Source: Sphingomonas sp. QA11 (GTDB lineage: Bacteria; Pseudomonadota; Alphaproteobacteria; Sphingomonadales; Sphingomonadaceae). Taken from it: a stretch of DNA of 64,000 bases. The notes below the pieces were generated by a model. The model was not told the DNA's origin and searched no databases. It saw nothing but the letters and a program-made list of their open reading frames with translations. Within the stretch, counting starts at the first letter, position 1. Each line of letters starts with the position of its first letter. A program made the position numbers and the translations under genes. The stretch lies in assembly GCF_028473665.1 (NCBI RefSeq), contig NZ_CP098774.1, forward strand, positions 868,001-932,000. The letters are read 5' to 3'. Positions 18,821 through 26,495 of the stretch are shown here, piece by piece.

Positions 18821-21800
18821 GTGAGTCTGGACGAATCGGTTGAAGACAGGCCCCGCTGGCGGCGCACCCGTCGGGTCGCGCTTGTCATCGCGCTCGTGCT
18901 GCTTGGCGGACTGATCGCATTGTGGACCCAGCGCAAGCCGATTGCCGCCAGCTATATCGACAAGGCGCTCATTGGCTATGGCGTGCCCGCGCGCTACCGT
19001 GTCGCCGATCTCGGCTTTGACCGCCAACGACTCACCGATGTGATGATCGGCGATCCGGCGCATCCCGATCTTGTCGCCGACTGGATCGAGCTGCGCACCA
19101 GCATTGGCCTGTCCGGTGCGGCTGTCACCGCGGTCCGTGCCGGTCATGTCAGGATGAATGCCCGACTGGTCGGCGGTAAAGTGTCGCTCGGTGCGCTCGA
19201 CAAGTTCATGCCCGCCTCCTCGGGGAAGGGGAAACCGTTCGCGCTGCCCGCCCTCGATGTCGATATGGAGGATGTGCGAGTCAGGCTCGTCGCCCCGCAG
19301 GGTGTGGTCGGGCTCAAGCTGAGCGGACGGGGAAGGCTCGACAACGGCTTTACCGGCCAGGTCGCGGCGATCGCGGAGCGGCTCGACCTTGGGGCCTGCG
19401 TCAGTGGTCCGGCGACCGCCGTGCTGGCGGTGCGAATCACCGACGCTGGGCCATCGTTGCGCGGGCCGGTCCATGCCGCCGCGCTTGACTGCGCTGGCGC
19501 GAAGGTGACCGATGCCGGGGCTGATGTCGCGGTAACGCTCGATCAGGCGCTTGATGGATGGCGCGGCACCGCGAAGCTTGCCCTGGCGAAGGTCCGTCAT
19601 CCCGTCGCCGAGATTCATGCTCTTGGCGGCACGATCGATTTTGCCGGCGGGGCCGATGGCACGGCCGGCAAGCTCGATCTGAAATCGGGCGTCGCGGCGG
19701 TTCGCGGCGTTGCCGCCGACGCGGCGACGATTGCCGGGGCTTATCGCTTCGGAAAGGGGGGCATCGGGTTCGATGGCAAGATCGGCGCACGTCACGCGCT
19801 GATGGGCCGGCTGATGCGCGCCCGGCTCGCATCCTATCGGGGCATGGGCGACGGCACGCCGGTCGCCCCGCTTGTCCGTAAGGCAGTCGATGCCTCGGTC
19901 GCCGCGGCGCAATCTGCCGATCTCGATGCGACGATCGCCGTCTCGCTGAACGGCGGCCGTGGTGAGGCGAAGGTTTCGCGACTGCAACTCGCCACCGCAT
20001 CCGGTGCCTGGGCCACAATCGGGGAGGGGGCCGGCATCGGCTATGCCTGGCCGGCCGGAGGTGTTCGATTCGACGGTTCGGTCGATATCGGCGGCGGCAA
20101 CCTGCCCGGCGCGACGGTCAGGATCATCCAGGCACGCGCGGGCGGGCCGGTGACCGGTACCGCGACCGTCCAGCCCTATGCCGCCGGCGACGCCCGCCTG
20201 GCGCTTGCGCCGGTCAGCTTCGCCGCCACCCCCGGTGGGGCCACCCGGCTCTCGACGCGCATCACGCTGTCGGGGCCGCTCGGCGATGGCCATGTCGATA
20301 ATCTCGTCATGCCGGTGACTGGCCTGTGGGACGGCCACGACCGGCTCCAGATCAACCGCACTTGCGCGCCGCTGTCGATCGGCGCACTCGCCGTGTCGAG
20401 CTTCAGGCTGCGCCCGGCGGCCGTCACGCTTTGCCCGGTCGACGGCGCGATGTTCCGCCTCGATGGGGGAAGAGTCGGCGGCGGCGTGCAATCCGGCGCG
20501 CTGACCCTGTCGGGAGCGATCGGCAAATCGCCGCTCGCGCTGTCCTCGGGCAATCTGATGCTGCGGCTTCGTGATTCCCATATCGACCTGCATGACGTCG
20601 ATCTGCGTATCGGTGAGTCGGATCGGGTCACCCAGCTCGCCTTCGGGCGGATCGAGGGCGGTCTTTCGGGCGGTGCCATGGCCGGGACGATCGAGGCTGG
20701 ATCGGGCAGGATCGCGAATGTGCCGCTGCTGATGTCGGAGGCGGTCGGGCCCTGGACCTTCGCCAAAGGCGCGCTCGATCTCACTGGCGGCTCCCTCCAC
20801 GTCGCCGATGCCGCTGTTTCGCCGCGCTTCAATGGCCTTGCCGCCCGCGATATCGCGCTTAGGCTCGCGGACAACCGGATCAGCGTCACCGGCCGGCTGG
20901 TCACGCCGGTAAAGGGCGTTTTGATCAGCGGCGTCGCGATCGAGCATGATCTGTCGACCGGCGGTGGCCATGCCGACCTGACCGTGCCCGGCATCGCCTT
21001 TGGCGAGACGCTTCAGCCCGATCAGATCACGCCGCTGACCTTTGGCGTGATCGCCAATGTCGTCGGCACCGTGTCGGGGGAGGGGCATATCCGCTGGAAT
21101 GCTGATGGCGTGACCAGCGACGGCGTGTTCCGCACGCCCGGCACCGATCTCGCGGCCGCTTTCGGCCCGGTGACCGGCATAGCGGGGGAAATTCGCTTCA
21201 CCGACCTGCTCAATCTTGAAACCGGGCCCGGCCAGATCGCGACGATCAAGACGATCAATCCCGGCATTGCCGTCAATGATGGCACGATCCGTTACCGCTT
21301 GCTCGCCGGGACGCGGGTTCAGGTCGAGGAAGGACGATGGCCCTTTGCCGGCGGGGCGCTGGTGCTCGAGCCGACCATGCTCGACTTCGGGCAGAAGATC
21401 GCGCGCCGCATGACCTTCACCGTCACCAGCATGGACGCCGGCCAGTTCCTCCAGCAGTTCGACTTCAAGAATCTCAACGCGACCGGCATCTTCGACGGCA
21501 CCTTGCCGATGGTGTTCGACGAGCAGGGCGGGCGGATCGAAAATGGGCGGCTGACCGTGCGCGTCGGCGGCGGCACGCTCGCTTATGTCGGTGAGATCAG
21601 CCAGAAGGATGTCGGCATGTGGGGCAATCTCGCCTTCCAGGCGCTGAAATCGCTGCGCTACCGCTATCTGGAACTGGTGATGAACGGCCCGCTGGCGGGC
21701 GAGATGGTCACCGAGGTGCGCTTCGCCGGGATCGGCCAGGGCGAGGGAGCGAAGCGCAACTTCGTCATCGACCGGCTGCAAAAGCTGCCCTTCATCTTCA

Positions 21801-21988
21801 ACGTCCGGATCAAGGCGCCCTTCCGCGGGCTGATCGATTCGGCCGCGTCCTTCTACGACCCGAGGCGCCTGATCCAGCGCAACCTGCCCGCCCTGCTCGA
21901 GGAGCAGCGCAAGCGCACCGCGCCGCCGGCCGCCACTCCATCGCCCATCAAGCCCATTCAGCCTGCCGAAAGCGAGAAACTGCCATGA
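18821..21988 (+). CDS. ydbH: YdbH family AsmA-like intermembrane transport protein
   Basis: A large protein (1055 residues) with one N-terminal membrane helix (about 20-40) and a long periplasmic repeat of beta strands, the AsmA-like/repeating-beta-groove architecture. The family's conserved C-terminal region runs from about DFGQKIARRMTFTV to KLPFIFNVRIKAPFRGL. In Enterobacteria YdbH acts with YnbE as a bridge for phospholipid transport between the membranes; both partners follow here with little spacing. GTG 18821 has GGGAG at 11 nt and is preferred; GTG 18794 is an alternative. Confidence 0.88.
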   Translation: MSLDESVEDRPRWRRTRRVALVIALVLLGGLIALWTQRKPIAASYIDKALIGYGVPARYRVADLGFDRQRLTDVMIGDPAHPDLVADWIELRTSIGLSGAAVTAVRAGHVRMNARLVGGKVSLGALDKFMPASSGKGKPFALPALDVDMEDVRVRLVAPQGVVGLKLSGRGRLDNGFTGQVAAIAERLDLGACVSGPATAVLAVRITDAGPSLRGPVHAAALDCAGAKVTDAGADVAVTLDQALDGWRGTAKLALAKVRHPVAEIHALGGTIDFAGGADGTAGKLDLKSGVAAVRGVAADAATIAGAYRFGKGGIGFDGKIGARHALMGRLMRARLASYRGMGDGTPVAPLVRKAVDASVAAAQSADLDATIAVSLNGGRGEAKVSRLQLATASGAWATIGEGAGIGYAWPAGGVRFDGSVDIGGGNLPGATVRIIQARAGGPVTGTATVQPYAAGDARLALAPVSFAATPGGATRLSTRITLSGPLGDGHVDNLVMPVTGLWDGHDRLQINRTCAPLSIGALAVSSFRLRPAAVTLCPVDGAMFRLDGGRVGGGVQSGALTLSGAIGKSPLALSSGNLMLRLRDSHIDLHDVDLRIGESDRVTQLAFGRIEGGLSGGAMAGTIEAGSGRIANVPLLMSEAVGPWTFAKGALDLTGGSLHVADAAVSPRFNGLAARDIALRLADNRISVTGRLVTPVKGVLISGVAIEHDLSTGGGHADLTVPGIAFGETLQPDQITPLTFGVIANVVGTVSGEGHIRWNADGVTSDGVFRTPGTDLAAAFGPVTGIAGEIRFTDLLNLETGPGQIATIKTINPGIAVNDGTIRYRLLAGTRVQVEEGRWPFAGGALVLEPTMLDFGQKIARRMTFTVTSMDAGQFLQQFDFKNLNATGIFDGTLPMVFDEQGGRIENGRLTVRVGGGTLAYVGEISQKDVGMWGNLAFQALKSLRYRYLELVMNGPLAGEMVTEVRFAGIGQGEGAKRNFVIDRLQKLPFIFNVRIKAPFRGLIDSAASFYDPRRLIQRNLPALLEEQRKRTAPPAATPSPIKPIQPAESEKLP

Positions 21989-22035
21989 CCGAAACAGGAT
22001 TGACGAAACGAAAGTGGAGACCGACGAGGTACGGG

Positions 22036-22218
22036 ATGAAGAGAATGCTACCGATCATTGCCCTGGGCGCCAGCACCGCGACAAGCGGCTGCATCAACGT
22101 GACCGCTCCGGACAAGCCGATCGAGATCAACCTCAACATCAACGTGACGCAGGAAGTGGTCTATCGGCTCGATGGCGAGGCGAAGACGTTGATCCAGCAG
22201 AATCCGGGTATTTTCTGA
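22036..22218 (+). CDS. ynbE: YnbE family lipoprotein
   Basis: A 60-residue lipoprotein. The signal MKRMLPIIALGASTATSGC places the lipid-anchored cysteine at residue 19. The mature part has the conserved INVTAPDKPIEINLNINV and VYRLDGEAK, the YnbE signature. GAGG lies 7 nt before this ATG; an ATG at 21985 overlapping the ydbH stop would add 17 residues and mask the signal peptide. It is the outer-membrane partner of YdbH in the known system. Its stop overlaps the ydbL start (TGATG). Confidence 0.85.
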   Translation: MKRMLPIIALGASTATSGCINVTAPDKPIEINLNINVTQEVVYRLDGEAKTLIQQNPGIF

Positions 22219-22598
22219 TGAAGAAGATGATGAAACTCACCACGATCGCAGCGGCCCTCGGGATCGTAGGCCTCGCCACGGCCGCCTATGCGCAGCGCGA
22301 TCCGGCCTATCAGGCCGCACGTTCCGGCGGCCAGGTCGGCGAGCAGCCCGACGGCTATCTTGGAATCGTCGGCGGCGGCACGGCGGAACTGCGCGCGCTG
22401 GTCAACAACATCAACATCCAGCGCAAAGCGAAATACACTCAGAGCGCGGCCGCGGGGGCCACGGTCGAGCAGATGGCGTTCGTCAGCGGCTGCAACCTGA
22501 TCCTGCAGACATCGCCTGGCGAGAAATACAAGACTCCCTCGGGCAGCTGGGCAACCCGCGGTTCAGGCCCGCCGGAGCGCGATTCCCGCTGCGTGTGA
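22218..22598 (+). CDS. ydbL: YdbL family protein (DUF1318)
   Basis: A 126-residue protein with an N-terminal signal peptide (cleavage probably after AAYAQ). The conserved core has GEQPDGYLGIVGGG, LRALVNNINIQRKAKY and VEQMAFVSGCNLI, which is DUF1318/YdbL. It is the third member of the ydbH-ynbE-ydbL operon and is thought to assist YdbH-YnbE assembly. Its ATG shares one base with the ynbE stop. A hairpin follows 6 bp after the stop. Confidence 0.88.
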   Translation: MKKMMKLTTIAAALGIVGLATAAYAQRDPAYQAARSGGQVGEQPDGYLGIVGGGTAELRALVNNINIQRKAKYTQSAAAGATVEQMAFVSGCNLILQTSPGEKYKTPSGSWATRGSGPPERDSRCV

Positions 22599-22604
22599 CG
22601 CCTT

Positions 22605-22628
22605 CCCTCTCCCATATGCGGGAGAGGG
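22605..22628 (+). terminator. Hairpin after ydbL
   Basis: A 9-bp stem CCCTCTCCC / GGGAGAGGG around a 6-base loop, just after the ydbL stop. No T-run, but it is the natural end of the ydbH-ynbE-ydbL unit. Confidence 0.5.
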
Positions 22629-22756
22629 GCCACACCGGCCGCGCGTGCGATAAAGGCGGCGTCGACGGGGCCGCCTGTGCCTGTGTCACCAAGGTTGACT
22701 CAGGCCGACCCCTTTCCTAAACGGGCGCCGCAACGGGGGCCTGCCCCATGTTTATC

Positions 22757-22789
22757 CGTCGCCGTGCGCAAGCCCGGCGGCGTTTTCTT
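22757..22789 (+). promoter_or_regulatory. Terminator-like hairpin with T-run just before atpI
   Basis: CGTCGCCG (22757-22764) pairs with CGGCGGCG (22775-22782) and is followed by TTTTCTT. It ends only 17 bases before the atpI start, so it can end transcripts arriving from ydbL or act as a leader attenuator for the ATP synthase operon. Which one depends on where the atp promoter lies. Confidence 0.5.
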
Positions 22790-22806
22790 ATCAGGATGCT
22801 TTCGCG

Positions 22807-23097
22807 TTGGCCGACGACCGCCAGAACGATGACCTTGAAAGCCGCATCGCGAAGGCGCGTGCGGTGGAAGAGGCGCGTACTGCCGGGAATAGCGCTGCGA
22901 AGCCTGCCAGGGGCTATGGTCAGGGATCGCGCGTGCTCGCGGAGATGATCGGCGTTCCGGCGGGCGGCGCGCTGCTCGGCTGGGCGCTTGATTCCTGGCT
23001 GGGCACCGGCCACTGGCTGCTGCTCATCTTCCTCGTGCTCGCCATCGTCGCGGCGGGCCGCAATATCTACAAGATCTCGAAGGAGCGCGCTGAATGA
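22807..23097 (+). CDS. atpI: ATP synthase assembly protein I (AtpI)
   Basis: A 96-residue protein with a charged N-terminal part, then two membrane helices (about 44-62 and 69-87), the AtpI/Gct2 pattern (EMIGVPAGGALLGWALDSW). AtpI assists assembly of the c-ring. The conserved frame begins at a TTG (22807), the only start giving the usual length. It is the first gene of the F0 operon, followed by atpB after 39 bp. Confidence 0.85.
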   Translation: MADDRQNDDLESRIAKARAVEEARTAGNSAAKPARGYGQGSRVLAEMIGVPAGGALLGWALDSWLGTGHWLLLIFLVLAIVAAGRNIYKISKERAE

Positions 23098-23136
23098 CCG
23101 TCGCTTCCGACAGCAACGCACAAGGGTAAGGCGATC

Positions 23137-23916
23137 GTGGCCGGTAAAATAGACCCGATGGAACAGTTCATGGTCGAGCCTGTGCTCGGCCGTCATATCG
23201 ACCTGTTCGGATACGATATTTCCTTCACGAACTCGGCCCTGTTCATGGTCGTCGTGTTCGCGCTGCTGTTCCTCTTCATGTGGGGCGGCATGAAGCGCCA
23301 GCTGGTGCCCGGCCGGTGGCAGGTCGCCGCTGAATCGGTCGTCGGTTTCATCGACAACATGATGCAGGTGAACATCGGGCCGGAAGGCAAGAAGTTCGCG
23401 CCCTATATCTTCTCGATCTTCATGTTCATCCTGTTCGCGAACCTAGTCGGCGTGCTGCCGCTGGCGATCGTGCCGGGCCTCCACACCTTCGCCGTGACCA
23501 GCCACATCACCGTCACCGCGGTGCTGGCGTTCCTGTCGTTCGGCATCGTGCTCGCGGTCGGCTTCTGGCGCCACGGCCTGCACTTCTTCTCGCTGTTCGT
23601 GCCGCACGGCGCGCCCGGCTGGCTGATGCCCGTCATCATCCCGGTCGAGTTCGTGTCGTTCATGGTCCGCCCGTTCAGCCTCGGTCTGCGACTGTTCGTC
23701 GCGATGACGGCCGGCCATATCCTGCTTGAAGTGTTCGGCAGCTTCGTGGTGCAGGGGCTTAATGCCGGTGGCGGCCTCGGCATCGTCGTCAGCATCCTCA
23801 GCTTCGTCATGATCGTCGGCGTCAGCGCGCTTGAGCTGCTGGTGTGCGCGATCCAGGCCTATGTCTTCGCGCTGCTGACCTCGCTCTATCTCAACGACGC
23901 GGTGCACCTGCACTAA
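23137..23916 (+). CDS. atpB: ATP synthase F0 subunit a
   Basis: The proton-channel subunit a, 259 residues with five to six membrane helices. The essential arginine lies in RPFSLGLRLFVAMTAGH (SLGLR motif), with the conserved ELLVCAIQAYVFALLT helix at the C-terminus. It conducts protons between the half-channels and the c-ring. The start is GTG at 23137 with AAGG upstream; ATG 23158 (MEQFMVEP) is an alternative. Order atpI-B-E-F'-F is the alphaproteobacterial F0 arrangement, with F1 genes elsewhere. Confidence 0.97.
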   Translation: MAGKIDPMEQFMVEPVLGRHIDLFGYDISFTNSALFMVVVFALLFLFMWGGMKRQLVPGRWQVAAESVVGFIDNMMQVNIGPEGKKFAPYIFSIFMFILFANLVGVLPLAIVPGLHTFAVTSHITVTAVLAFLSFGIVLAVGFWRHGLHFFSLFVPHGAPGWLMPVIIPVEFVSFMVRPFSLGLRLFVAMTAGHILLEVFGSFVVQGLNAGGGLGIVVSILSFVMIVGVSALELLVCAIQAYVFALLTSLYLNDAVHLH

Positions 23917-23964
23917 GTCATCCGAATTTCGTCCTTTAATTACCGTATCCCTAAGGAGCTTATC

Positions 23965-24195
23965 ATGACTGATCTTGGTGCAATGTATATCGGTGCCGGC
24001 CTCGCGGCGATCGGCGTTGGCCTGGCCGCGCTCGGCGTGGGCAACGTGTTCGGCTCGTTCCTCGAAGGCGCGCTGCGCAATCCGGGCGCGGCAGACGGCC
24101 AGCAGGGCCGCCTGTTCATCGGCTTCGCGGCATCCGAGCTGCTCGGCCTGATCGCGTTCGTCGTCGCGATCCTCATCCTCTTCGTCGTCAAGTAA
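23965..24195 (+). CDS. atpE: ATP synthase F0 subunit c
   Basis: The 76-residue c-ring subunit: a helical hairpin with a glycine-rich first helix (IGAGLAAIGVGLAALGVG), the polar loop ALRNPGA and the second helix with the proton-carrying glutamate in GFAASELLGLI. AAGGAG lies about 7 nt upstream of the ATG. Confidence 0.98.
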   Translation: MTDLGAMYIGAGLAAIGVGLAALGVGNVFGSFLEGALRNPGAADGQQGRLFIGFAASELLGLIAFVVAILILFVVK

Positions 24196-24211
24196 GCGAA
24201 GAGCGACCTCA

Positions 24212-24706
24212 ATGCCGCAGCTATCCCAAATCGGAGAGATCTACGCGTCGCAGCTGTTCTGGCTCGCGATCGTATTCGCCCTGATCTATTTCGGGATCGG
24301 CAAGGCGATGGTCCCGAAGATCGAGCGCACGATCGATGATCGTAACGCGAAGATCGGCGGAGACCTCGCCGCGGCTGAGGCCGCGGATGCCGCCGCCCGC
24401 GCGTCGGAGCTTGAGTATCAGACCGGGCTCGACTCGGCCCGGTCCCAGGCTCTGCGCTCGGTGACGGAGGCAAAGGCCAAGGCTTCGGCCACGGCCGAGG
24501 CCAGGGTGAAGACGGGCGACGCGGCCATGGCCGAGGAACTCGTCAGCGCCACGGCCCGGATCGGCGCCGCCAAGACCACGGCCATGGCCGAGATCGAGAC
24601 GGCGACCGTGGATGCGGTGCAGGATATCGTCGCCAGGCTTTCGGGCGTGGCGGTCGATCGCGCCGCGATCGAACAGCAAGTGAAGGCGGAACTGGCGCAT
24701 GGCTGA
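24212..24706 (+). CDS. atpF': ATP synthase F0 subunit b'
   Basis: A 164-residue peripheral-stalk subunit. One N-terminal membrane helix (about 12-32, with FGIGKAMVPKIERTIDDR at its end) is followed by a long Ala-rich coiled coil. It is the first of two adjacent b-type genes, the b/b' pair of alphaproteobacteria, which form a heterodimeric stator. Its end overlaps the next gene by 8 bp. Confidence 0.93.
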   Translation: MPQLSQIGEIYASQLFWLAIVFALIYFGIGKAMVPKIERTIDDRNAKIGGDLAAAEAADAAARASELEYQTGLDSARSQALRSVTEAKAKASATAEARVKTGDAAMAEELVSATARIGAAKTTAMAEIETATVDAVQDIVARLSGVAVDRAAIEQQVKAELAHG

Positions 24707-25253
24707 CGCGCATCACGAAAGTCTCACGATGGCCACTGGCACGACCGAGCTGCATCACGAGCCCACGGCGCTGGGCATCAGCGCGCCCGGTTTCGTCGCG
24801 CTGTCGATGCTGGTCGTCATCGGCCTGATCATCTGGAAAAAAGTGCCGGCGATGATCGCCGGGATGCTGGACGCGCGGATCGCCACGATCCGCACCCAGC
24901 TCGAAGAGGCGTCGCGCCTCCGTGCCGAGGCCGAGGCGCAGCTCGCCGAGGCGAAGAAGCGCAACGCCGCGAGCGCCGGCGACGCCGCCGCGATCATCGC
25001 CCATGCCGAGGCCGAGGCGAAGCAGCTGATCGCCAAGGCCGAAAGCGATTCAGCCGACCTCGTCACCCGCCGCCGCAAGATGGCCGAGGACAAGATCGCC
25101 GCCGCCGAGCGCGCCGCGATCGCGGAGGTCCGCGCCACCGCGGCCGATGCCGCCACCCGCGCGGCTGCCGCGATCATTGCCGAAAGGCATGATGCCAAGG
25201 CTGACAAGCCCCTGGTCGATCAGACCATCGCAGGTCTCGGGCGCCTGAACTAA
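24699..25253 (+). CDS. atpF: ATP synthase F0 subunit b
   Basis: The 184-residue second stator subunit. A polar N-terminus leads to a membrane helix at about 27-46 (FVALSMLVVIGLIIWKKVP), then MLDARIATIRTQLEEA and a long Ala/Glu/Arg coiled coil. It starts within the end of atpF' (8-bp overlap), consistent with coupled translation of the two stalk subunits. It is the last gene of the F0 operon. Confidence 0.95.
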   Translation: MADAHHESLTMATGTTELHHEPTALGISAPGFVALSMLVVIGLIIWKKVPAMIAGMLDARIATIRTQLEEASRLRAEAEAQLAEAKKRNAASAGDAAAIIAHAEAEAKQLIAKAESDSADLVTRRRKMAEDKIAAAERAAIAEVRATAADAATRAAAAIIAERHDAKADKPLVDQTIAGLGRLN

Positions 25254-25359
25254 TCCTGCCTTCGGGCAGCTCTCCTGTCGTTTCACGGTGTCTCGATCCG
25301 GGCTACATCCGGGCCGGGGCACCGAGTCGCGTGCCTCCCCCTCCTGGAGAGAGAATCCC

Positions 25360-25692
25360 ATGAAGCTTGCCGCCCTTTCCGTTGCCCTGCTCGCCATGAC
25401 GGCCACGCCCGCGCTGGCGCAGACTGCCCCCGCGGCCCCGGCCGCCGCGCCGGCGGCAACGGCCGATGCCACGCCCGCGGGAAAGCTCACGCTCGATACG
25501 CCGATCGAGACGATCGCCGCCGATCCCGCTGGCAAGGCAGCGCTCGACGCGAATTTCCCCGGCATCACCGGTCACCCGGCGTACGATCAGTTCAAGGGCC
25601 TGTCGCTCGCCGCTGTCCAGCCCCTGTCGAACGGCGCGATCACCGATGCGCAGATGGCCAAGATGAAGGCTGATCTCGCCGCGCTGAAATAA
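25360..25692 (+). CDS. Small exported protein of unknown function
   Basis: A 110-residue protein with a signal peptide (MKLAALSVALLAMTATPALA) and an Ala/Pro linker. The conserved-looking C-terminal part has LDTPIETIAADPAGKAALDA, FPGITGHPAYDQFKGLSLA and a closing Met/Lys/Ala-rich helix. The family is not one I can name, though similar proteins are common in sphingomonads. TGGAGAGAG lies upstream of ATG 25360. It follows the atp operon by 106 bp and converges with the SDR gene. Confidence 0.8.
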   Translation: MKLAALSVALLAMTATPALAQTAPAAPAAAPAATADATPAGKLTLDTPIETIAADPAGKAALDANFPGITGHPAYDQFKGLSLAAVQPLSNGAITDAQMAKMKADLAALK

Positions 25693-25704
25693 GCCGACGC
25701 TGAA

Positions 25705-26424
25705 TCAGTACCGGATCATCACCCGCCGTGCGATGGCGGGTGAGACATTGTAGACGGCGTTGAGCAGGGCGGTCATGCCGACATTCGCCTGTTTCCGCCC
25801 TGCCTGCATCGCCGCCACGATCTGCCGCCCGCATTCGGGCGCCGGCATCTTGTTGTGGGGATTGGCCTCGGTCATCCGGGTCTCGACCACCGGCGGCAGC
25901 GCCTCCAGCACATGCACCCGGGTCCCGGCAAGCTGCGCGCGCAATGCCATGGTGAAGCTCCTGAGACCGGCCTTGGTGCCGCAATAGACTGGCCCCTTCG
26001 CGCTGGGCGCGATTGCCAGTCCTGAGGTGACATTGACGATCATCGCCTCGGGCCGCGCGCGCAATCCGTCGAGCAGCCCAGCGATCAGTCGGATCGGCGC
26101 ATTGACGTTGAGATAGATGCAGCGATCGATCTCGGCGAGGTCGAACGGGGCGTTCACGTCGAAGGTCGCCCCCATGCCCGCATTATTGACCAGGATGTCG
26201 ATCGGCCGGCCCGCCAGCGCCCCCACCAGTGCATCGCATCCCGCGGCGTTCGACAGGTCGCCGGCGATCGTATCGAAGCCTTCCGCCAGCGCCGCCGCCA
26301 GCCGTCCCGGATCGCGCCCGACGACGATCACCCCGGCGCCCGCCGCCTTCAGGTGCCGCGCGATCTCCAGGCCGATCCCGTCGCTCCCGCCGGTCACCAC
26401 GGCCGTCTTGCCACTGATCCGCAT
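25705..26424 (-). CDS. Short-chain dehydrogenase/reductase (DltE-like)
   Basis: A 239-residue Rossmann oxidoreductase. NAD(P)-binding TGGSDGIG at 12-19, VNNAGMG, and the catalytic S and YxxxK in VNVTSGLAIAP and YCGTKAG. The overall layout, with a HVLEALPPVVETRM segment, resembles the DltE/YciK-type SDRs rather than a pathway-specific enzyme. Substrate unknown. It is divergent from uvrC, about 70 bp apart. Confidence 0.88.
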   Translation of the reverse strand: MRISGKTAVVTGGSDGIGLEIARHLKAAGAGVIVVGRDPGRLAAALAEGFDTIAGDLSNAAGCDALVGALAGRPIDILVNNAGMGATFDVNAPFDLAEIDRCIYLNVNAPIRLIAGLLDGLRARPEAMIVNVTSGLAIAPSAKGPVYCGTKAGLRSFTMALRAQLAGTRVHVLEALPPVVETRMTEANPHNKMPAPECGRQIVAAMQAGRKQANVGMTALLNAVYNVSPAIARRVMIRY

Positions 26425-26495
26425 ATCCGCCTCCTTTGCCCCGATCGGGATATAGCCGTTGTTGCGGGCGCGCCGGAGTCCTAACTGGAGGAACG

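Noticed and set aside
18770..21781. 1003-residue minus-strand ORF
   Set aside because: It lies opposite the ydbH homologue, is rich in Arg/His/Asp with no domain, and is a mirror frame of a real high-GC gene.
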